Shown: positions 31,010-36,999, counted from the stretch's first letter. The stretch: DNA of 64,000 bases from Syngnathus acus (GCF_901709675.1 NC_051089.1:18594008-18658007); one strand, 5' to 3'. Made by a program: numbers and translations. The notes: generated by a model not told the origin, from the letters alone.

Positions 31010-33525
31010 AACAGACAGAAATACAGCACGTAAGTCAACGCTCAACTTCTGACGTCACACAACACTAGTAGACGGCACACATTACCTAACTAACTGTGCG
31101 TAACGGTTATACTACGGCTATACTAAATAACCATAAATGAAATACTCTCGGCAACACACCAAGCATAAGTCATCGAGACAACAAAATACATTTCCTGGCG
31201 GCCGTTAGTCACCGTGTCGCTGCGTCACGGCTGTAGTCATGCGTGTACGCTGCTCGTACGATGCGAGGCAAACATATAGGAGCGCGCCGGAGCTGTCAAT
31301 CAAACGGCGCGCACACAAAGCAAACCGCGATCGGACAAACGGCACAACAGTGGACAGTAGTAACAATGAAATGATATACTCACTTTGTATCAGACGCACA
31401 CGATCACAGCAACATACTCAGTCGATACCAGCAACCTTTAACTTACCGCTGCGCACAAGTGAATGGGTATAATGTCTAGACCCCGAATGTAAGACACCCA
31501 CTTTTTCAGTCTTATTTCAATGCAAAAAACATCGTCTTATATTTGGGCCAATACGGTATTCCAGCCTTTCTGAATCCTGACACACAGGCTTAGAGTGCCC
31601 TCTTGCGGTTTAGTGTGAAAATAACATGTGAAATTATATAACAATGTGTTAATTTTATACATAAATCGCTCCTGAGTATAAGTCGCACCCCTAGCCAAAC
31701 TGAAAAAAAACTGATTTATAGTCCAGAAAAAAGTACTTTAAATCAGGGACGTCCGAACTTTTTTCAATGAGGGCCACATGTACAAATATATGGGAGGGGG
31801 TGGGTCACTTACTAGAAATGAGGTATATAGCCTTAACTTTAATATATTAAAGTTAGAAAAATCAATTAAAAGTGGTCAAATATGTTATATTATTGAATGT
31901 AATTAAAGACAACACTGCATTCATCACACCGTTCCACAAATTGATCTTTATTAATGTATTCATAAAAAGCTTTGGTAGTTCATTTTCAGAACAGCAGCCT
32001 CAGATTTCTTCTAGACATGAGATTTACAGTACGGAGAAAAAACATTGAAGGGGAAAATGTGACGGCTAAATTTACAGCTTGTTATTTAAAGCTTACGTAT
32101 CACGTTTATAAATTCTTCCGTTTTAAGTTTTACTCATTCAGTTGTGGTTTATATAAAGTGGAACAGCAATGATTTTGTCTGAATTCCTCGTTCTGATAGC
32201 ATCACAGGTCCCTCTGTTATACTTGTTCTGAGGTGCAGCTCAGACCAAGCCGCTTTGGTGCAGTCTCTTTACATGCAAATGAGAAACTTCACACCCCACA
32301 CCCTCCAGGCCGCGATAATAATAATAATAATGATAATAATGATTTCCTTACAAATCTTTGCTGATGTAACAAATGCAAGTGTGTGACTTTCTTCAATTAG
32401 CACTTTTTACATTGCCTTAATTTTCACATTCAATTATTATGCATTGTATTTTTTGGTTCCACTTACTCCCTACAATGTACTCACACACTTGTCATTACTT
32501 TTTGTTAATTGGCAAAAATAGAACACAACTTTGGAGTTCTTCCCTCCACATTTTGCAACGACAACCGCCAAAAACCACGCACTGATCCCTTCCCACTCAC
32601 ATCATCTGTGTGCGCTCCCATCTATGCCGCAAACACAACAGATAAGCAAACAAACTCAACACTTTTGGGTGTAATGAATGAGTTTTCCGACTGTGTGAGT
32701 GGTCTTTGAACGACAGGGCAATTCAGTGGCAGAGAGGCTGGTCATTTCTAAAAAAAAATCACCCACGGAGAGGCTAATCCTTGGGATATGTTGAAGCAAT
32801 CATAATAAGAAATGGCCATGTAAATATTGGTGCCAATTAATAGCTGTTTCTGTACATATTAAGTGATAGTCTTAAAATGATTTCCAATGTGGTAAATTGT
32901 GATTTCTTCCTTCTGTGACATCATCAGCCAAGACATGGAGCGGAGGGCTGTGTGGCTCTATTCGTCATTAAAAGTGGGCGTTTTTAAAGGCATTAATTGT
33001 TTCAGTATTTCTCCAAAATGAATGCATAAAATAGAAATAGCTAACTTACTTCATTTTCATGATTGATAAAATACAAAATTGGGGTAGTTAGAGAAAAATT
33101 AACCATCCTCGGTTTACCCTTGTCTTGAATAGCGTTCAAAGACAAAATTAGAAGACACATTTTTAAATTACATTTTACTAATGCAAGACTCCTTATGTAA
33201 ACATACGTTGGCATTTTAGCCATAGAGACAGAAAACAATATGAACACACCACAGAGAAATACATGTATTAATTTAGGCGTGTATTCAAATTAGCCAGGCT
33301 TCGCGATTGGCAATGTAAATGTTTTTTTTTAAATTGTGACGTGTTTCCTGAAGTTCAGCTACAGTTAAAATGTTCTGTTTGTTTGTTTGTTTGTTTGTTT
33401 GTTTGTTTGTTTGTTTGTTTGTTTGTTTGTTATTCCAGGGCAACATGAGCAGAGGAAACAGTTTATTCTTCCGGAAGCTTCCAGCAGGAAAGACGTACGC
33501 AATTGATTACAAAAGATTTTATTAA
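5943..33525 (+). CDS. mtch2: MTCH2, mitochondrial carrier homolog 2 (3' ten exons; 5' end outside window)
   Basis: Exons: 5943-5969, 6947-7003, 15952-16009, 19108-19159, 20932-20991, 25511-25604, 25770-25817, 25921-25988, 26066-26141 and 33439-33525. Every intron is GT-AG, phases agree across all junctions, and the joined frame gives 208 codons plus TAA. The protein reads as the C-terminal two thirds of vertebrate MTCH2: [68 protein letters not shown] and [17 protein letters not shown]2 is a divergent SLC25-family protein of the outer mitochondrial membrane, known as a tBID receptor and an insertase for tail-anchored proteins. The human protein has about 303 residues, so roughly 95 residues lie upstream of the window. 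No stop or frameshift is seen, so the gene looks functional. Introns of up to 8.9 kb are packed with transposons. MTCH1 is less likely because the C-terminal motif matches MTCH2. Confidence 0.95.
6053..6110. repeat. perfect 29-bp tandem duplication
   Basis: Two identical 29-bp units starting TTAAAACACAATATGCTAAT at 6053 and 6082. This looks like a recent slippage or repair duplication in the intron. Confidence 0.95.
6111..6946. other. MTCH2 intron, no gene recognised
   Basis: A GC-richer stretch at about 6120-6330 ends GAGGCTTGACTGTA and may be a degraded repeat terminus. I recognise nothing else. Confidence 0.5.
6947..7003 (+). CDS. mtch2: MTCH2 exon (57 nt)
   Basis: Nineteen codons ([15 protein letters not shown]) lie between a TTTTGCAG acceptor and a GTACAG donor, phase 0 at both ends. 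They correspond to the loop preceding TTKEMIAR in MTCH2. The 8.9-kb intron that follows is the longest in the window and holds MITE, hAT, L2, Tc1 and family A elements. Confidence 0.88.
7556..8420 (-). mobile_element. hAT-Charlie deletion derivative with 8-bp target duplication
   Basis: Ends are CAGTGATCCCCAACC and GGTTGGGGACCACTG. The 8-bp CTCTACGT is duplicated at 7548-7555 and 8421-8428. It is 865 bp, with only a BED-finger ORF left from the transposase. An internal segment of about 90 bp is partly repeated, including GACGAGCGTCT..GACCTGAA. A sister copy lies at 23911-24773. Confidence 0.95.
7863..8048 (-). CDS. BED zinc-finger fragment of a hAT transposase (61 codons)
   Basis: Encodes [12 protein letters not shown], then a BED-like finger: [28 protein letters not shown]. 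There is a very basic start and C-x2-C / H-x4-H ligands. The catalytic and dimerisation regions of Charlie transposases are absent. The 24219-24404 copy differs at a single residue (Ala/Val after DYD). This may be a stand-alone DNA-binding peptide or simply a non-expressed remnant. Confidence 0.6.
   Translation of the reverse strand: MRRRKKKRLRLLRKGKLHLKDYDAPSPLCIICGDRLANEAMKPSKLLRHMETKHPALKDKP
9040..9190. mobile_element. single-ended MITE terminus (CACCGTAATTTTCGGAC)
   Basis: Starts CACCGTAATTTTCGGACTA, followed by repeats of ATAAAACGCACC and TATAAGCCGC. These match the termini of the family A group. No matching right end was found nearby, so it is probably truncated. Confidence 0.55.
9191..9735 (+). 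pseudogene. L2-clade LINE fragment, 5' piece
   Basis: Translations include [20 protein letters not shown], then [30 protein letters not shown] and [19 protein letters not shown]. These match the region between endonuclease and reverse transcriptase of L2/Maui-type LINEs. The frame is broken by shifts and stops. The downstream piece is at 11056-12260. Confidence 0.75.
9736..11055 (-). mobile_element. unclassified insertion splitting the L2 LINE, possibly LTR-derived
   Basis: About 1.3 kb of unrelated sequence separates two L2 pieces that would otherwise be nearly contiguous. On the minus strand it shows a TATA-like CATATAAATATG (complement of 10660-10671) followed by GC-rich sequence, an arrangement like an LTR promoter and leader. 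No coding region, clear TG..CA ends or target duplication was confirmed, so the class is a guess. Confidence 0.35.
11056..12260 (+). pseudogene. L2-clade LINE fragment, reverse transcriptase C-terminal part and 3' tail
   Basis: Shows [19 protein letters not shown], then [33 protein letters not shown], a broken TRKFDHY.. stretch and [20 protein letters not shown], as in the C-terminal RT region of L2. The 3' end is AATAAACTTGATTTGACTT, the usual L2-type tail. Frameshifts are present. A hAT fragment sits inside at 11099-11431. Confidence 0.8.
11099..11431 (-). mobile_element. hAT non-autonomous element inside L2 (one recognisable end)
   Basis: The right end GGTTGGCCACCCCTG and adjoining GATGTGGCTCTTTGCG match the element at 22716-23100. 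GCATAGCA occurs at 11091-11098 and 11432-11439, an exact 8-bp duplication. The L2 frame reads on correctly when the segment is removed. The left end does not show the expected CAGGGGTGG terminus. Confidence 0.65.
12428..12517. repeat. (GATA)n microsatellite
   Basis: About 22 nearly perfect GATA units. It directly abuts the left end of the Tc1 transposon. Confidence 0.97.
12518..14106 (-). mobile_element. Tc1-like transposon, full length (1.59 kb)
   Basis: Left end (C/G)AGTGCCTTGCGAAAGTATTC and an inverted right end CTTTCGCAAGGCATTG. TA precedes the left end; the right flank is TG. The inverted repeats are about 190 bp long. It carries one transposase gene with a single frameshift. A related 712-bp internally deleted copy is at 16084-16795. 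Confidence 0.93.
12811..13739 (-). pseudogene. Tc1 transposase, one frameshift
   Basis: Starts with ATG at 13739. The N-terminal paired-type helix-turn-helix reads [20 protein letters not shown] and continues into a second HTH with the GRPSK hook. The frame shifts at about 13325, just before [17 protein letters not shown], and continues to the end as ..WARIPVS. The catalytic residues are all present: D in WSDE, D in FQQDNDPKH, and E in NPIENLW exactly 34 residues after the second D (DD34E). Apart from the shift, the protein looks intact at about 310 residues including the end, close to the usual Tc1 length of about 340. Confidence 0.92.
14107..14208. repeat. (TG)n/(TA)n microsatellite
   Basis: A TGTGTG run passing into a long (AT)n tract between the Tc1 right end and a family A element. 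Confidence 0.95.
14211..15405 (-). mobile_element. family A element, complete copy (1195 bp), TA-flanked
   Basis: Ends are CCGTAATTTTCGGACTAAAA and ..TAGTCCGAAAATTACGG, with TA on both sides. On the minus strand it has three internal modules. Each has a block reading GA(C/T)GA(A/G).. then GGATTTAA(T/G)GA.TTGGAG: around 15125-15085, 14712-14675 and 14540-14508. The first encodes [15 protein letters not shown]-stop. It also contains a Tigger-like CAGTAATCCCTTGCTACATC stretch and two TGACGTCA palindromes. There is no transposase, so it is non-autonomous. This is the best reference copy of the family in the window. Confidence 0.88.
15406..15951. other. intron with hAT-like fragment
   Basis: From 15422, GCAGTGTTGTACCTGAACAC is followed by repeated TTCATGAACTTGTTCA-type motifs, which resemble a hAT terminus. 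No second end or duplication was found. The rest, up to the MTCH2 exon, is unremarkable. Confidence 0.4.
15952..16009 (+). CDS. mtch2: MTCH2 exon (58 nt)
   Basis: Encodes [19 protein letters not shown] and one base of the next codon, with CACAG acceptor and GTATGT donor. The HPFHVITLR stretch is a conserved MTCH2 signature and continues in the next exon. A mini-Tc1 starts 74 bp downstream of the donor. Confidence 0.95.
16084..16795 (+). mobile_element. internally deleted Tc1 (712 bp), TA-flanked
   Basis: Ends CAGTGCCTTGCGAAAGTATT and its inverse, flanked by TA at 16082-83 and 16796-97. The interior keeps the last part of the Tc1 transposase ([20 protein letters not shown]) on the + strand. 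It matches the 12518-14106 element and is a MITE-like derivative of it. Confidence 0.93.
16796..17468. other. MTCH2 intron, no gene recognised
   Basis: AT-rich sequence with short poly-T tracts. I see no coding or repeat signature beyond low complexity. Confidence 0.55.
17469..18361 (-). mobile_element. family A element interrupted by a LINE fragment
   Basis: Left end CCGTATTTTCCGGATTCTAA and right end ACTTATACTCCGGAAAATATGG. The right flank is TA; the left flank has decayed. The interior carries the GCATTTTATGGCTGGTGCGAC subterminal block of the family. A 3' LINE fragment is inserted at 17786-18255. Confidence 0.8.
17786..18255 (-). mobile_element. 3' fragment of the Rex1/L2-like LINE family of 27586-30274
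   Basis: The minus strand encodes [20 protein letters not shown], then [18 protein letters not shown] and the family C-terminus. The same 3' UTR follows, ending (TTTGAC)n. It is nearly identical to the last 470 bp of the 27586-30274 element: a 5'-truncated insertion, as expected for target-primed reverse transcription. Confidence 0.92.
18770..18935 (-). mobile_element. SINE-2 fragment, (CCAT)n-tailed
   Basis: Reads CATCCATCCATCTATTTTCT, then GAGCCTATCCCAGCTG and CCAATCGCAGG. This is the tail and body of the SINE whose full copy is at 40522-40880. The tRNA-like head is missing. Confidence 0.85.
18936..19566. other. MTCH2 intron around the 19108-19159 exon
   Basis: Outside the exon I see only AT-rich sequence with an (AAAT)n tract near 19345. 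Confidence 0.5.
19108..19159 (+). CDS. mtch2: MTCH2 exon (52 nt)
   Basis: Completes [17 protein letters not shown] plus two bases of the next codon. The acceptor is TCTTTCAG and the donor GTAAAA. It enters in phase 1 and exits in phase 2, matching the flanking exons. Confidence 0.94.
19678..19818 (-). mobile_element. SINE-1 fragment inside the Tigger-like element
   Basis: Begins with the (GTTAAA)n tail and AGTCCCAATGATCGTCACAC, then runs to GAGCAGCAGCGGTGC. It lacks the tRNA-like head. Orientation is opposite to the copy at 3901. Confidence 0.9.
20020..20215. repeat. three tandem copies of a ~60-bp unit
   Basis: The unit contains TACTGT(A/G)AAT..TGTTTTTAGAA, then CTTATTATTATAAC and GGTACAA, near 20025, 20085 and 20145. 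It lies inside the Tigger-like element. Confidence 0.85.
20385..21368. other. MTCH2 intron around the 20932-20991 exon
   Basis: Apart from the exon I recognise no gene or repeat here. Confidence 0.5.
20932..20991 (+). CDS. mtch2: MTCH2 exon (60 nt)
   Basis: Encodes [19 protein letters not shown] and part of an Ala codon. The acceptor is CTCTTTCAG and the donor GTATGT. IYREEG..GFF is the carrier-family repeat motif of MTCH2. Confidence 0.95.
21369..21628 (-). mobile_element. SINE-2 copy lacking its tRNA-like head
   Basis: Reads TCCATCCATCCATTTTCTAT, the CCTATCCCAGC..CATCGGGCAGTAGG body, and on to GAGAACATGCAAAC. The order matches the complement of the full copy at 40522-40880. Confidence 0.88.
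21932..22065 (-). pseudogene. LINE reverse-transcriptase fragment (FADDTAMVG)
   Basis: The minus strand encodes [20 protein letters not shown], then a stop and [21 protein letters not shown] is the RT catalytic motif and the surroundings match fish L2/Rex1-type LINE polymerases. Only about 40 codons remain. Confidence 0.75.
22340..22650. repeat. 126-bp tandem repeat, about 2.4 copies
   Basis: TTTTTC(G/C)TC(G/A)T.. blocks recur at 22380, 22506 and 22632. Each is followed by CGCAACCGCAGCGC..CGGACG, then GACACAAATAGAAAATATTC and GACCTCCAGGCTGGAGAGGC. The period is exactly 126 bp. I do not recognise the family. Confidence 0.9.
22716..23100. mobile_element. hAT non-autonomous element with perfect 8-bp duplication (385 bp)
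   Basis: Ends CAGGGGTGGCCAACC and GGTTGGCCACCCCTG. GGCTTGAC is duplicated at 22708-22715 and 23101-23108. Two internal direct repeats are obvious: GGCTCGCGAGCCGC.TGCGGC twice, and TGTTCGCTTCGCTTGAGTTC twice. The same family supplies 11099-11431 and the transposase fragment ending at 44250. Confidence 0.95.
23219..23405 (-). mobile_element. SINE-2 fragment
   Basis: Begins with the (CCAT)n tail, then CGCTTGTCCCCACGGGGGTC, GAGCCTATCACAGC and GGTTGCCAGCCAATCGCAGG. The head half is missing. Confidence 0.88.
23406..23910. other. MTCH2 intron, no gene recognised
   Basis: No coding or repeat signature recognised in this stretch. Confidence 0.5.
23911..24773 (-). mobile_element. hAT-Charlie deletion derivative, second copy (863 bp)
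   Basis: Ends CAGTGATCCCCAACC and GGTTGGGGACCACTG. TAATAGAG is duplicated at 23903-23910 and 24774-24781. It is almost identical to 7556-8420 along its whole length, including the BED ORF, so both come from one recently active source element. Confidence 0.96.
24219..24404 (-). CDS. BED zinc-finger fragment of a hAT transposase, second copy
   Basis: The same 61-codon frame as at 7863-8048, with one amino-acid difference. It has a basic [16 protein letters not shown] start and the CIICGDR.. finger. The shared stop position shows that the shortened form was copied as such. Confidence 0.6.
   Translation of the reverse strand: MRRRKKKRLRLLRKGKLHLKDYDVPSPLCIICGDRLANEAMKPSKLLRHMETKHPALKDKP
24774..25510. 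other. MTCH2 intron, no gene recognised
   Basis: AT-rich intron with no recognisable repeat. Confidence 0.5.
25511..25604 (+). CDS. mtch2: MTCH2 exon (94 nt)
   Basis: Encodes [20 protein letters not shown] and then [11 protein letters not shown], covering a conserved membrane segment. The acceptor is TCTCATAG and the donor GTATAT, which lies at the edge of an (AT)n plus poly-T tract. It exits in phase 0. Confidence 0.95.
25770..25817 (+). CDS. mtch2: MTCH2 exon (48 nt)
   Basis: Sixteen codons, [16 protein letters not shown], with acceptor TCTCAAG and donor GTAAGC. The SQAVTG end matches the conserved MTCH2 sequence. The opening ATG is internal and is not a start codon. Confidence 0.93.
25921..25988 (+). 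CDS. mtch2: MTCH2 exon (68 nt)
   Basis: Encodes [20 protein letters not shown] and then NCG. The acceptor is TTTTTACAG and the donor GTGAGT, with exit in phase 2. This is the best conserved membrane segment of the family. Confidence 0.96.
26066..26141 (+). CDS. mtch2: MTCH2 exon (76 nt)
   Basis: Encodes [19 protein letters not shown] and then KHLSRE. The acceptor is GTCCCAG and the donor GTCAGC, with exit in phase 0. A 7.3-kb intron follows, holding the four-level transposon nest. Confidence 0.94.
26486..27161 (+). mobile_element. family A element inserted in the outer copy (opposite orientation)
   Basis: Left end CCAGATTTTTCCAGACTATA and right end GATTTATAGTCCAGAAAATACGG, with TA at 26484-85 and 27162-63. 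The internal module encodes [14 protein letters not shown]-stop around 26765-26811. It is non-autonomous. Confidence 0.8.
27586..30274 (+). mobile_element. Rex1/L2-like LINE, 5'-truncated, open ORF
   Basis: About 2.7 kb, beginning inside the endonuclease domain and ending with a 3' UTR and the tail CAGACTTTGACTTTGACTTT. The ends are flanked by the MITE sequence AT(A)AGACGAC, consistent with a short target duplication. The 3' UTR includes a (TTTA)n tract near 30050. Fragments of the same family lie at 17786-18255 and 37492-39233, so the family has been active several times in this window. Confidence 0.88.
27607..29985 (+). CDS. LINE endonuclease/reverse transcriptase, 792 codons, 5'-truncated
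   Basis: An uninterrupted frame. Residues 1 to about 130 are the C-terminal half of an APE-type endonuclease, with [10 protein letters not shown] near 72 and GLSDHITV near 121. Then a linker, and the reverse transcriptase from about 330: [66 protein letters not shown], and the catalytic FADDTT near 562. The C-terminus ends [10 protein letters not shown]-stop. The N-terminal half of the endonuclease is missing because the insertion is truncated, so the first ATG is not a native start and the copy cannot be autonomous. The clade (Rex1, L2 or relatives within the CR1 group) is uncertain. Confidence 0.87.
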   Translation: MVCKHCSPLAEFVIIKCRPFYLPREFTAILLVTVYIPPSNIEGDRIAALSELYQSVSEQQTAHPDGFTIFAGDFNHANLKSVFPRLHQHVNFPARGDSFLDLVYSSHKGAFKAASLPHLGLSDHITVMLLPAYRQMVKASRPVRKRVRVWPEGASDVLRDCFGSTDWEMFKQAATCNDRTDIEEYTDSVSSYVAKCIDDVTHSKYIVTRANWKPWLTGAVLRLLRARDKAFRAGDEAGLRTARADLSRGIKEAKRAFSCRITAHFKDSKDARSLWQGIQTITDYKPAPQSCEGDVRLLNDLNRFFARFDAQNSTCPLKAPPPPQEQPLCLSADSVRRALAAINTRKAAGPDNIPGRALKDCAGELTGVFTDIFKISLQQAVVPSCFKAATIVPVPKKPAPSCFNDYRPVALTPIIMKCFERLVMEHIRSILPPTIDPFQFAYRAKRSSEDAICSALHSALTHLESRDSYVRLLFVDFSSAFNTIVPQRLICKLAKLGLSTYLCNWLLDFLSQRPQVVRVGDKISASITLSTGAPQGCVLSPLLFTLLTHDCAATYSANRMVKFADDTTLVGLITKGDETQYRLEVDLLTTWCKDNNLLLNVNKTKEIVVDFRKGHTRHLPLTIDGAVVERVSSTRFLGVHISEDLSWSTNTASLAKKAQRRLYFLRKLRRACAPPAVMTTFYRGTIESVLSSCIAVWGGSCTDYNMKALQRIVNTAGKIIGASLHSLKDIYTSHLTRKATTIVSDVSHPAHSLFDLLPSGKRYRSLRSRTTRLTNSFVLQAVRILNSLPPSA
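31744..32200. mobile_element. hAT-like fragment with one terminus
   Basis: Starts CAGGGACGTCCGAACTTTTT, then CAATGAGGGCCACATG, a common hAT terminus in vertebrates. No matching right end or target duplication was found. The true length is unknown. Confidence 0.45.
32201..33372. other. last MTCH2 intron, no gene recognised
   Basis: Contains an (AAT)n tract near 32315-32345. No other signature recognised. Confidence 0.5.
33373..33431. repeat. (TTTG)n microsatellite at the MTCH2 acceptor
   Basis: About 14 GTTT units ending eight bases before the first base of the last MTCH2 exon. The repeat occupies the place of the polypyrimidine tract. Confidence 0.97.
33439..33525 (+). CDS. mtch2: MTCH2 last coding exon (87 nt with stop)
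   Basis: Encodes [20 protein letters not shown], then eight more residues and TAA. The acceptor TTATTCCAG sits directly after a (TTTG)n microsatellite. The length matches the end of the human protein. Confidence 0.95.
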   Translation, partial: GNMSRGNSLFFRKLPAGKTYAIDYKRFY

Positions 33526-34179
33526 AAGTAAGAGTCAGTTGTACGACAACAAACAACAACCACGACTCATCCGGGGTACTGACTGCTTGTCCATCTTTTT
33601 TGTATGCACTTGTCCCTGTTTATAGCCTATTCTGTGCTTTAAAATTTAGTCTCTTCAGGTCAAATTTTCAGGTTTGTAAGAAGATAACACCAAGTGCAGT
33701 TGATTGAACCAATCCTCAAAAGGTTATTACAGGTTGGTCAGTTGCCCCCCCCCTCATATCTTTCTTTTCATACATGATTCCTCAATACTTGAGCCACAAT
33801 TTTTAACACACTTCATAATGCATGTGATGTCTAACACGATAATGGTCAAATGGGTATGGTATGTAATATTGTTTTTTTCCTGCTTCTAATTATTATTGTA
33901 TAAGACTTATTGTCCTATCACATTCAGTACATGCATATGAAACTCAACAAATCTGTGACAGTCGTCAACTGCTTCTCAAGCTCATAATATCTAATAAAAG
34001 TTAGTTCTGTCCCTTTTGGTGTTTTTACTATTCAAGTTTAGACATCAAGTGCAGTCTGTCTTTTGACTTGATGTGGCATAGGCTCCAGCAATCTGCCAAA
34101 TTTGATCATGGAAAACAATTTGACCCCTAAGAAGTTATGCATAATTTGGTATGAGATGGAGGTGCCCTGATTTCCAAGG
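33526..34179. other. MTCH2 3' UTR and downstream sequence
   Basis: No coding signature. It contains the candidate AATAAA at 33993, and no repeat is recognised. Confidence 0.5.
33993..33998 (+). terminator. possible MTCH2 polyadenylation signal
   Basis: AATAAA lies 468 nt after the MTCH2 stop, in sequence without recognised repeats. It is the first canonical hexamer I see downstream. Transcript data would be needed to prove its use. Confidence 0.4.
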
Positions 34180-34381
34180 ATAATTTTAATTTAATTCAAT
34201 GTTTTACCAGATAGGTCAATTGAAAACATTTTCTCATTTACAATAACGACCTGGAGGCAAGGTGTGTGAAGTGTCTTGCCCAAGGACACAACGACACGTG
34301 ACTGTGACAGAGCTAGGGTCGAACTGCCAACCACTCCGGTTACTAATCGACCCGCTCTACTGCCTGAGCCACGGTCGTCGA
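34180..34381 (-). mobile_element. tRNA-derived SINE (third type)
   Basis: On the minus strand the head reads CGACGACCGTGGCTCAGGCA then GTAGAGCG, with a B-box-like AGTTCGACC. The body contains GTCCTTGGGCAAGACACTTC, a widespread fish SINE body. The sequence looks degraded. Confidence 0.65.
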
Positions 34382-34455
34382 TAATGGTCATATGTTTCTA
34401 GCGGTGAAATGAAAACTATTAAGATTTGTGACAGAGCTAATAATGTATGTTAATA

Positions 34456-35208
34456 CCGTAATTTTCGGACTAAAAGTCTCTCCAGAATATAGGTCGCATT
34501 AGCCATAAAATGCCCAATAACGTGAAAAAAAACATATAAGTCGCTCCGGAGCATAAGTCGCATTTTGGGGGGAAATTTATTCGACAAAATCCAACACCAA
34601 GAACAGTCATGAACGAGCAACAACAGGCTAAACGATAGGTATGCTAACGTGACATAAACACAAACGAAGAGCTGAGAACGGGCCTGACGTAACATTCAGA
34701 GTTATTAAAAAAACTATTACATCAATAACACGTTTATAAAACCATCTGTGTCACTCCAATTCATTAAATCCATCGATCGTCCTTTGTCAACAATGGGTGC
34801 GCGCCGCTGACGGTGCTTGCACTTCAAAATATTCCACAGGCCCATATAACGATATATAAATTAGATATCAAATAACTATTATATAAGCAATAATATTATC
34901 AAACCATCTGTGCACTCTAAATTATTAAATCCATCGATCAAATTCCTCGTCCTTTGTCAACAACGCCACGCGTGCGCCCTGACGTCAACCTCGTCGTTAT
35001 TCCAAAGATCTATTATATAACTATATTGTAGCGTTAACAAAGTACAAGGAAAGACGTGGGTTTGGTAAACGGCTCTTTATTTAACAAAACAAACTGCCAG
35101 GCGTGTAGCGGCGTGGACTTCCAGCCACGGAGGTGGAAGAGAGATCCATAGAATAGGACCGGGCGTGCGTAAAAGCCATGACCGAGCCCCATCCACCGTC
35201 CCCGGACA
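34456..35208 (-). mobile_element. family A element, truncated
   Basis: Starts CCGTAATTTTCGGACTAAAA after TA and runs collinearly with 14211-14965, including two tail modules and one TGACGTCA. It stops abruptly at GTCCCCGGACA, with no second terminus. Confidence 0.85.
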
Positions 35209-36383
35209 CAAAAGGATTGTGATACAATGCAACATTAATAAATTTAATGCAGTATATATCAGAGTCAACGTCTGAGACAAAAGGGTAACGCTTATTAATT
35301 TTTAGTTTGAACACAGTACCATACTAAAATGACAAAGTATATGTCTTGGTCACAACAGAAAACAGCAAACACAAATAATGTTCTTTAGAAAGCACTTCTT
35401 ATGACTTGTGTAACAAAGTGTTGTACAAAAGATCAATCAGAAAATTAACAAATGATTTAAATCAAATTTTAATTAAATGAATTAAAACTAGAGCAGCGAG
35501 CAGCTATGAAGTGGCATCGTTGGGGCACACTGGAATTGGATGTTTTTTGGAAAATGGAAGTACATCAGACTAAAAGCTACTTTGTTAAAATAATGAACTC
35601 AAAAAAAGCCAAACGAGAGGCAAATTCTCACAGGAAGTAGAAAATGGCTGACCATCTGTTGAATTTAAAGAGCTCCAGAGACTTTTTTGTAGCTCTTGTA
35701 CTGTATGGCTCCAATTTTTGGTAAATGTTGGTGAAATGTTCATCAGGGGCTATTTTGTTCAGAATTTGTAAAAGGTGCAACTAATCAATTTTTTTAAGGT
35801 GCAATAACAGTCAATCAATGTAATGATTATAACACCAGGTGTGATGAGTGTGCTAAGTGTCATGTTTTCATAAATGTTAAGACCATCAAAAGCGTGTTCC
35901 CACGACAACACTGATGAAGCTCTAGGAGGGCTTATTTCATACGTGACCTCTATAAAAGGCCAACATGATGGAAATTTGAAAGAAATTACAAAACGGTGGG
36001 TTTTGTTATGTATAGCAAACGGCATAGCGAAGCTTTTCCTCTTTTACACAGACCACCAAATTTTTATAATTCTAAGTAAAATGTAGAACTGGAGTTGGTT
36101 CTTTAAAATTTTGTAAAAGACGCTACTGAGCTATTATTAGAAAATCATAAACTAAATGAATAAATTGATGATTTCTCATTTTTTGTGTGTGTAAAGTTTC
36201 ATGAGTTTTTGTGCACGTTTATACCCTTGAGCACATTTAGATTTCAACTTGTTTTCTTGGGGAACTCTGCATTGCCACAGCAACCGTATTTCGTGAAAAC
36301 TAGCAAACTTGGTGTTTTAAGCATCATGGAAGTCCTAAACACCTAAGAGCGAATATGAGGTAGAACTGCTCGACCTTCTAGGA
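35209..36383. other. intergenic, no gene recognised
   Basis: AT-rich sequence without recognised repeats or coding potential. Confidence 0.5.
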
Positions 36384-36706
36384 CAGTGGTTCTCAAATTT
36401 TTTCAGTGAAATATTTTTTCAGCCATGTACCCCCTGACCAGCGCAACACATTTCTGGTCGAAAAGAAAGAGGTACAGGATTGTGCCATCAGTGTTTGATT
36501 TATTAAAGTTAAACAACTTGTAGCAATGTACCTGACGACACATTTATGTTTCAAACAATGCATATAGAAACAAAAAAGATAAACAGTGACCACCAAGAAG
36601 GCATAAACCCTTTCAAAACTCAAATACTGTATGCAGAACACTGCTAATTTATATTAATCTTTCTTGTAATAATTACTTGCAAGGAAATAAAAATACACAT
36701 AACTCT

Positions 36707-36999
36707 GGCCCTCCCTGTGTTGAGTTTGCATGTTCTCCCCGTGTCCGCGTGGGTTTTCTCCGGGCACTCCGGTTTCCTCCCACATCCCAAAAACATGCTT
36801 GGTAGGCCGATTGAAGACTCCAAATTGTCCCTAGGTGTGAGTGCGAGTGCAAATGGTTGTTTGTCTCTGTGTGCCCTGCGATTGGCTGGCAACCGGTTCA
36901 GGGTGTCCCCCGCCTACTGCCCGATGACGGCTGGGATAGGCTCCAGCACTCCCGTGACCCCCGTGGGGACTAAGCGGTTCAGAAAATGGATGGGTGGAT
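36707..36999 (+). mobile_element. SINE-2 copy lacking its tRNA-like head
   Basis: Begins GGCCCTCCCTGTGTTGAGTT and runs to GCGGTTCAGAAAATGGATGG, near-identical to the body of 40522-40880. It is inserted in the 3' part of the hAT-Charlie element. Confidence 0.92.

Larger units (their letters stand above)
27562..31556. mobile_element. TA-flanked MITE with CCGTATTGGCCCGAATAT termini, carrying a LINE
   Basis: Left end CCGTATTGGCCCGAATAT and right end ATATTTGGGCCAATACGG are inverted, with TA on each side. Own sequence: 27562-27585 and 30275-31556, with repeats of ATAAGACGACC. The rest is a (TGCG)n tract at about 30960-31009 and sequence I cannot classify. It lies inside the outer family A element. 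Confidence 0.85.
26395..31732 (-). mobile_element. family A element (outer shell of a four-level nest)
   Basis: Left end CCGTATTTTCCAGACTATAA flanked by TA. The right part near 31732 (GATTTATAGTCCAGAAAA) is decayed. The own sequence is 26395-26485, 27162-27561 and 31557-31732. The halves join correctly across the inserts: GTCAGTTGCAGTTCTAATTA / TTCCAGCC matches the complement of the equivalent uninterrupted stretch near 26680. Confidence 0.78.

Noticed and set aside
30803-31045. ORF with [12 protein letters not shown] repeats
   Set aside because: Translation of the (TGCG)n microsatellite.
31744-32200. Complete hAT element from 31744
   Set aside because: Only a left-type terminus was found, without an inverse end or duplication, so only a fragment is listed.
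33526-36383. Neighbouring host gene downstream of MTCH2
   Set aside because: No spliced coding pattern recognised; only repeats and AT-rich sequence.
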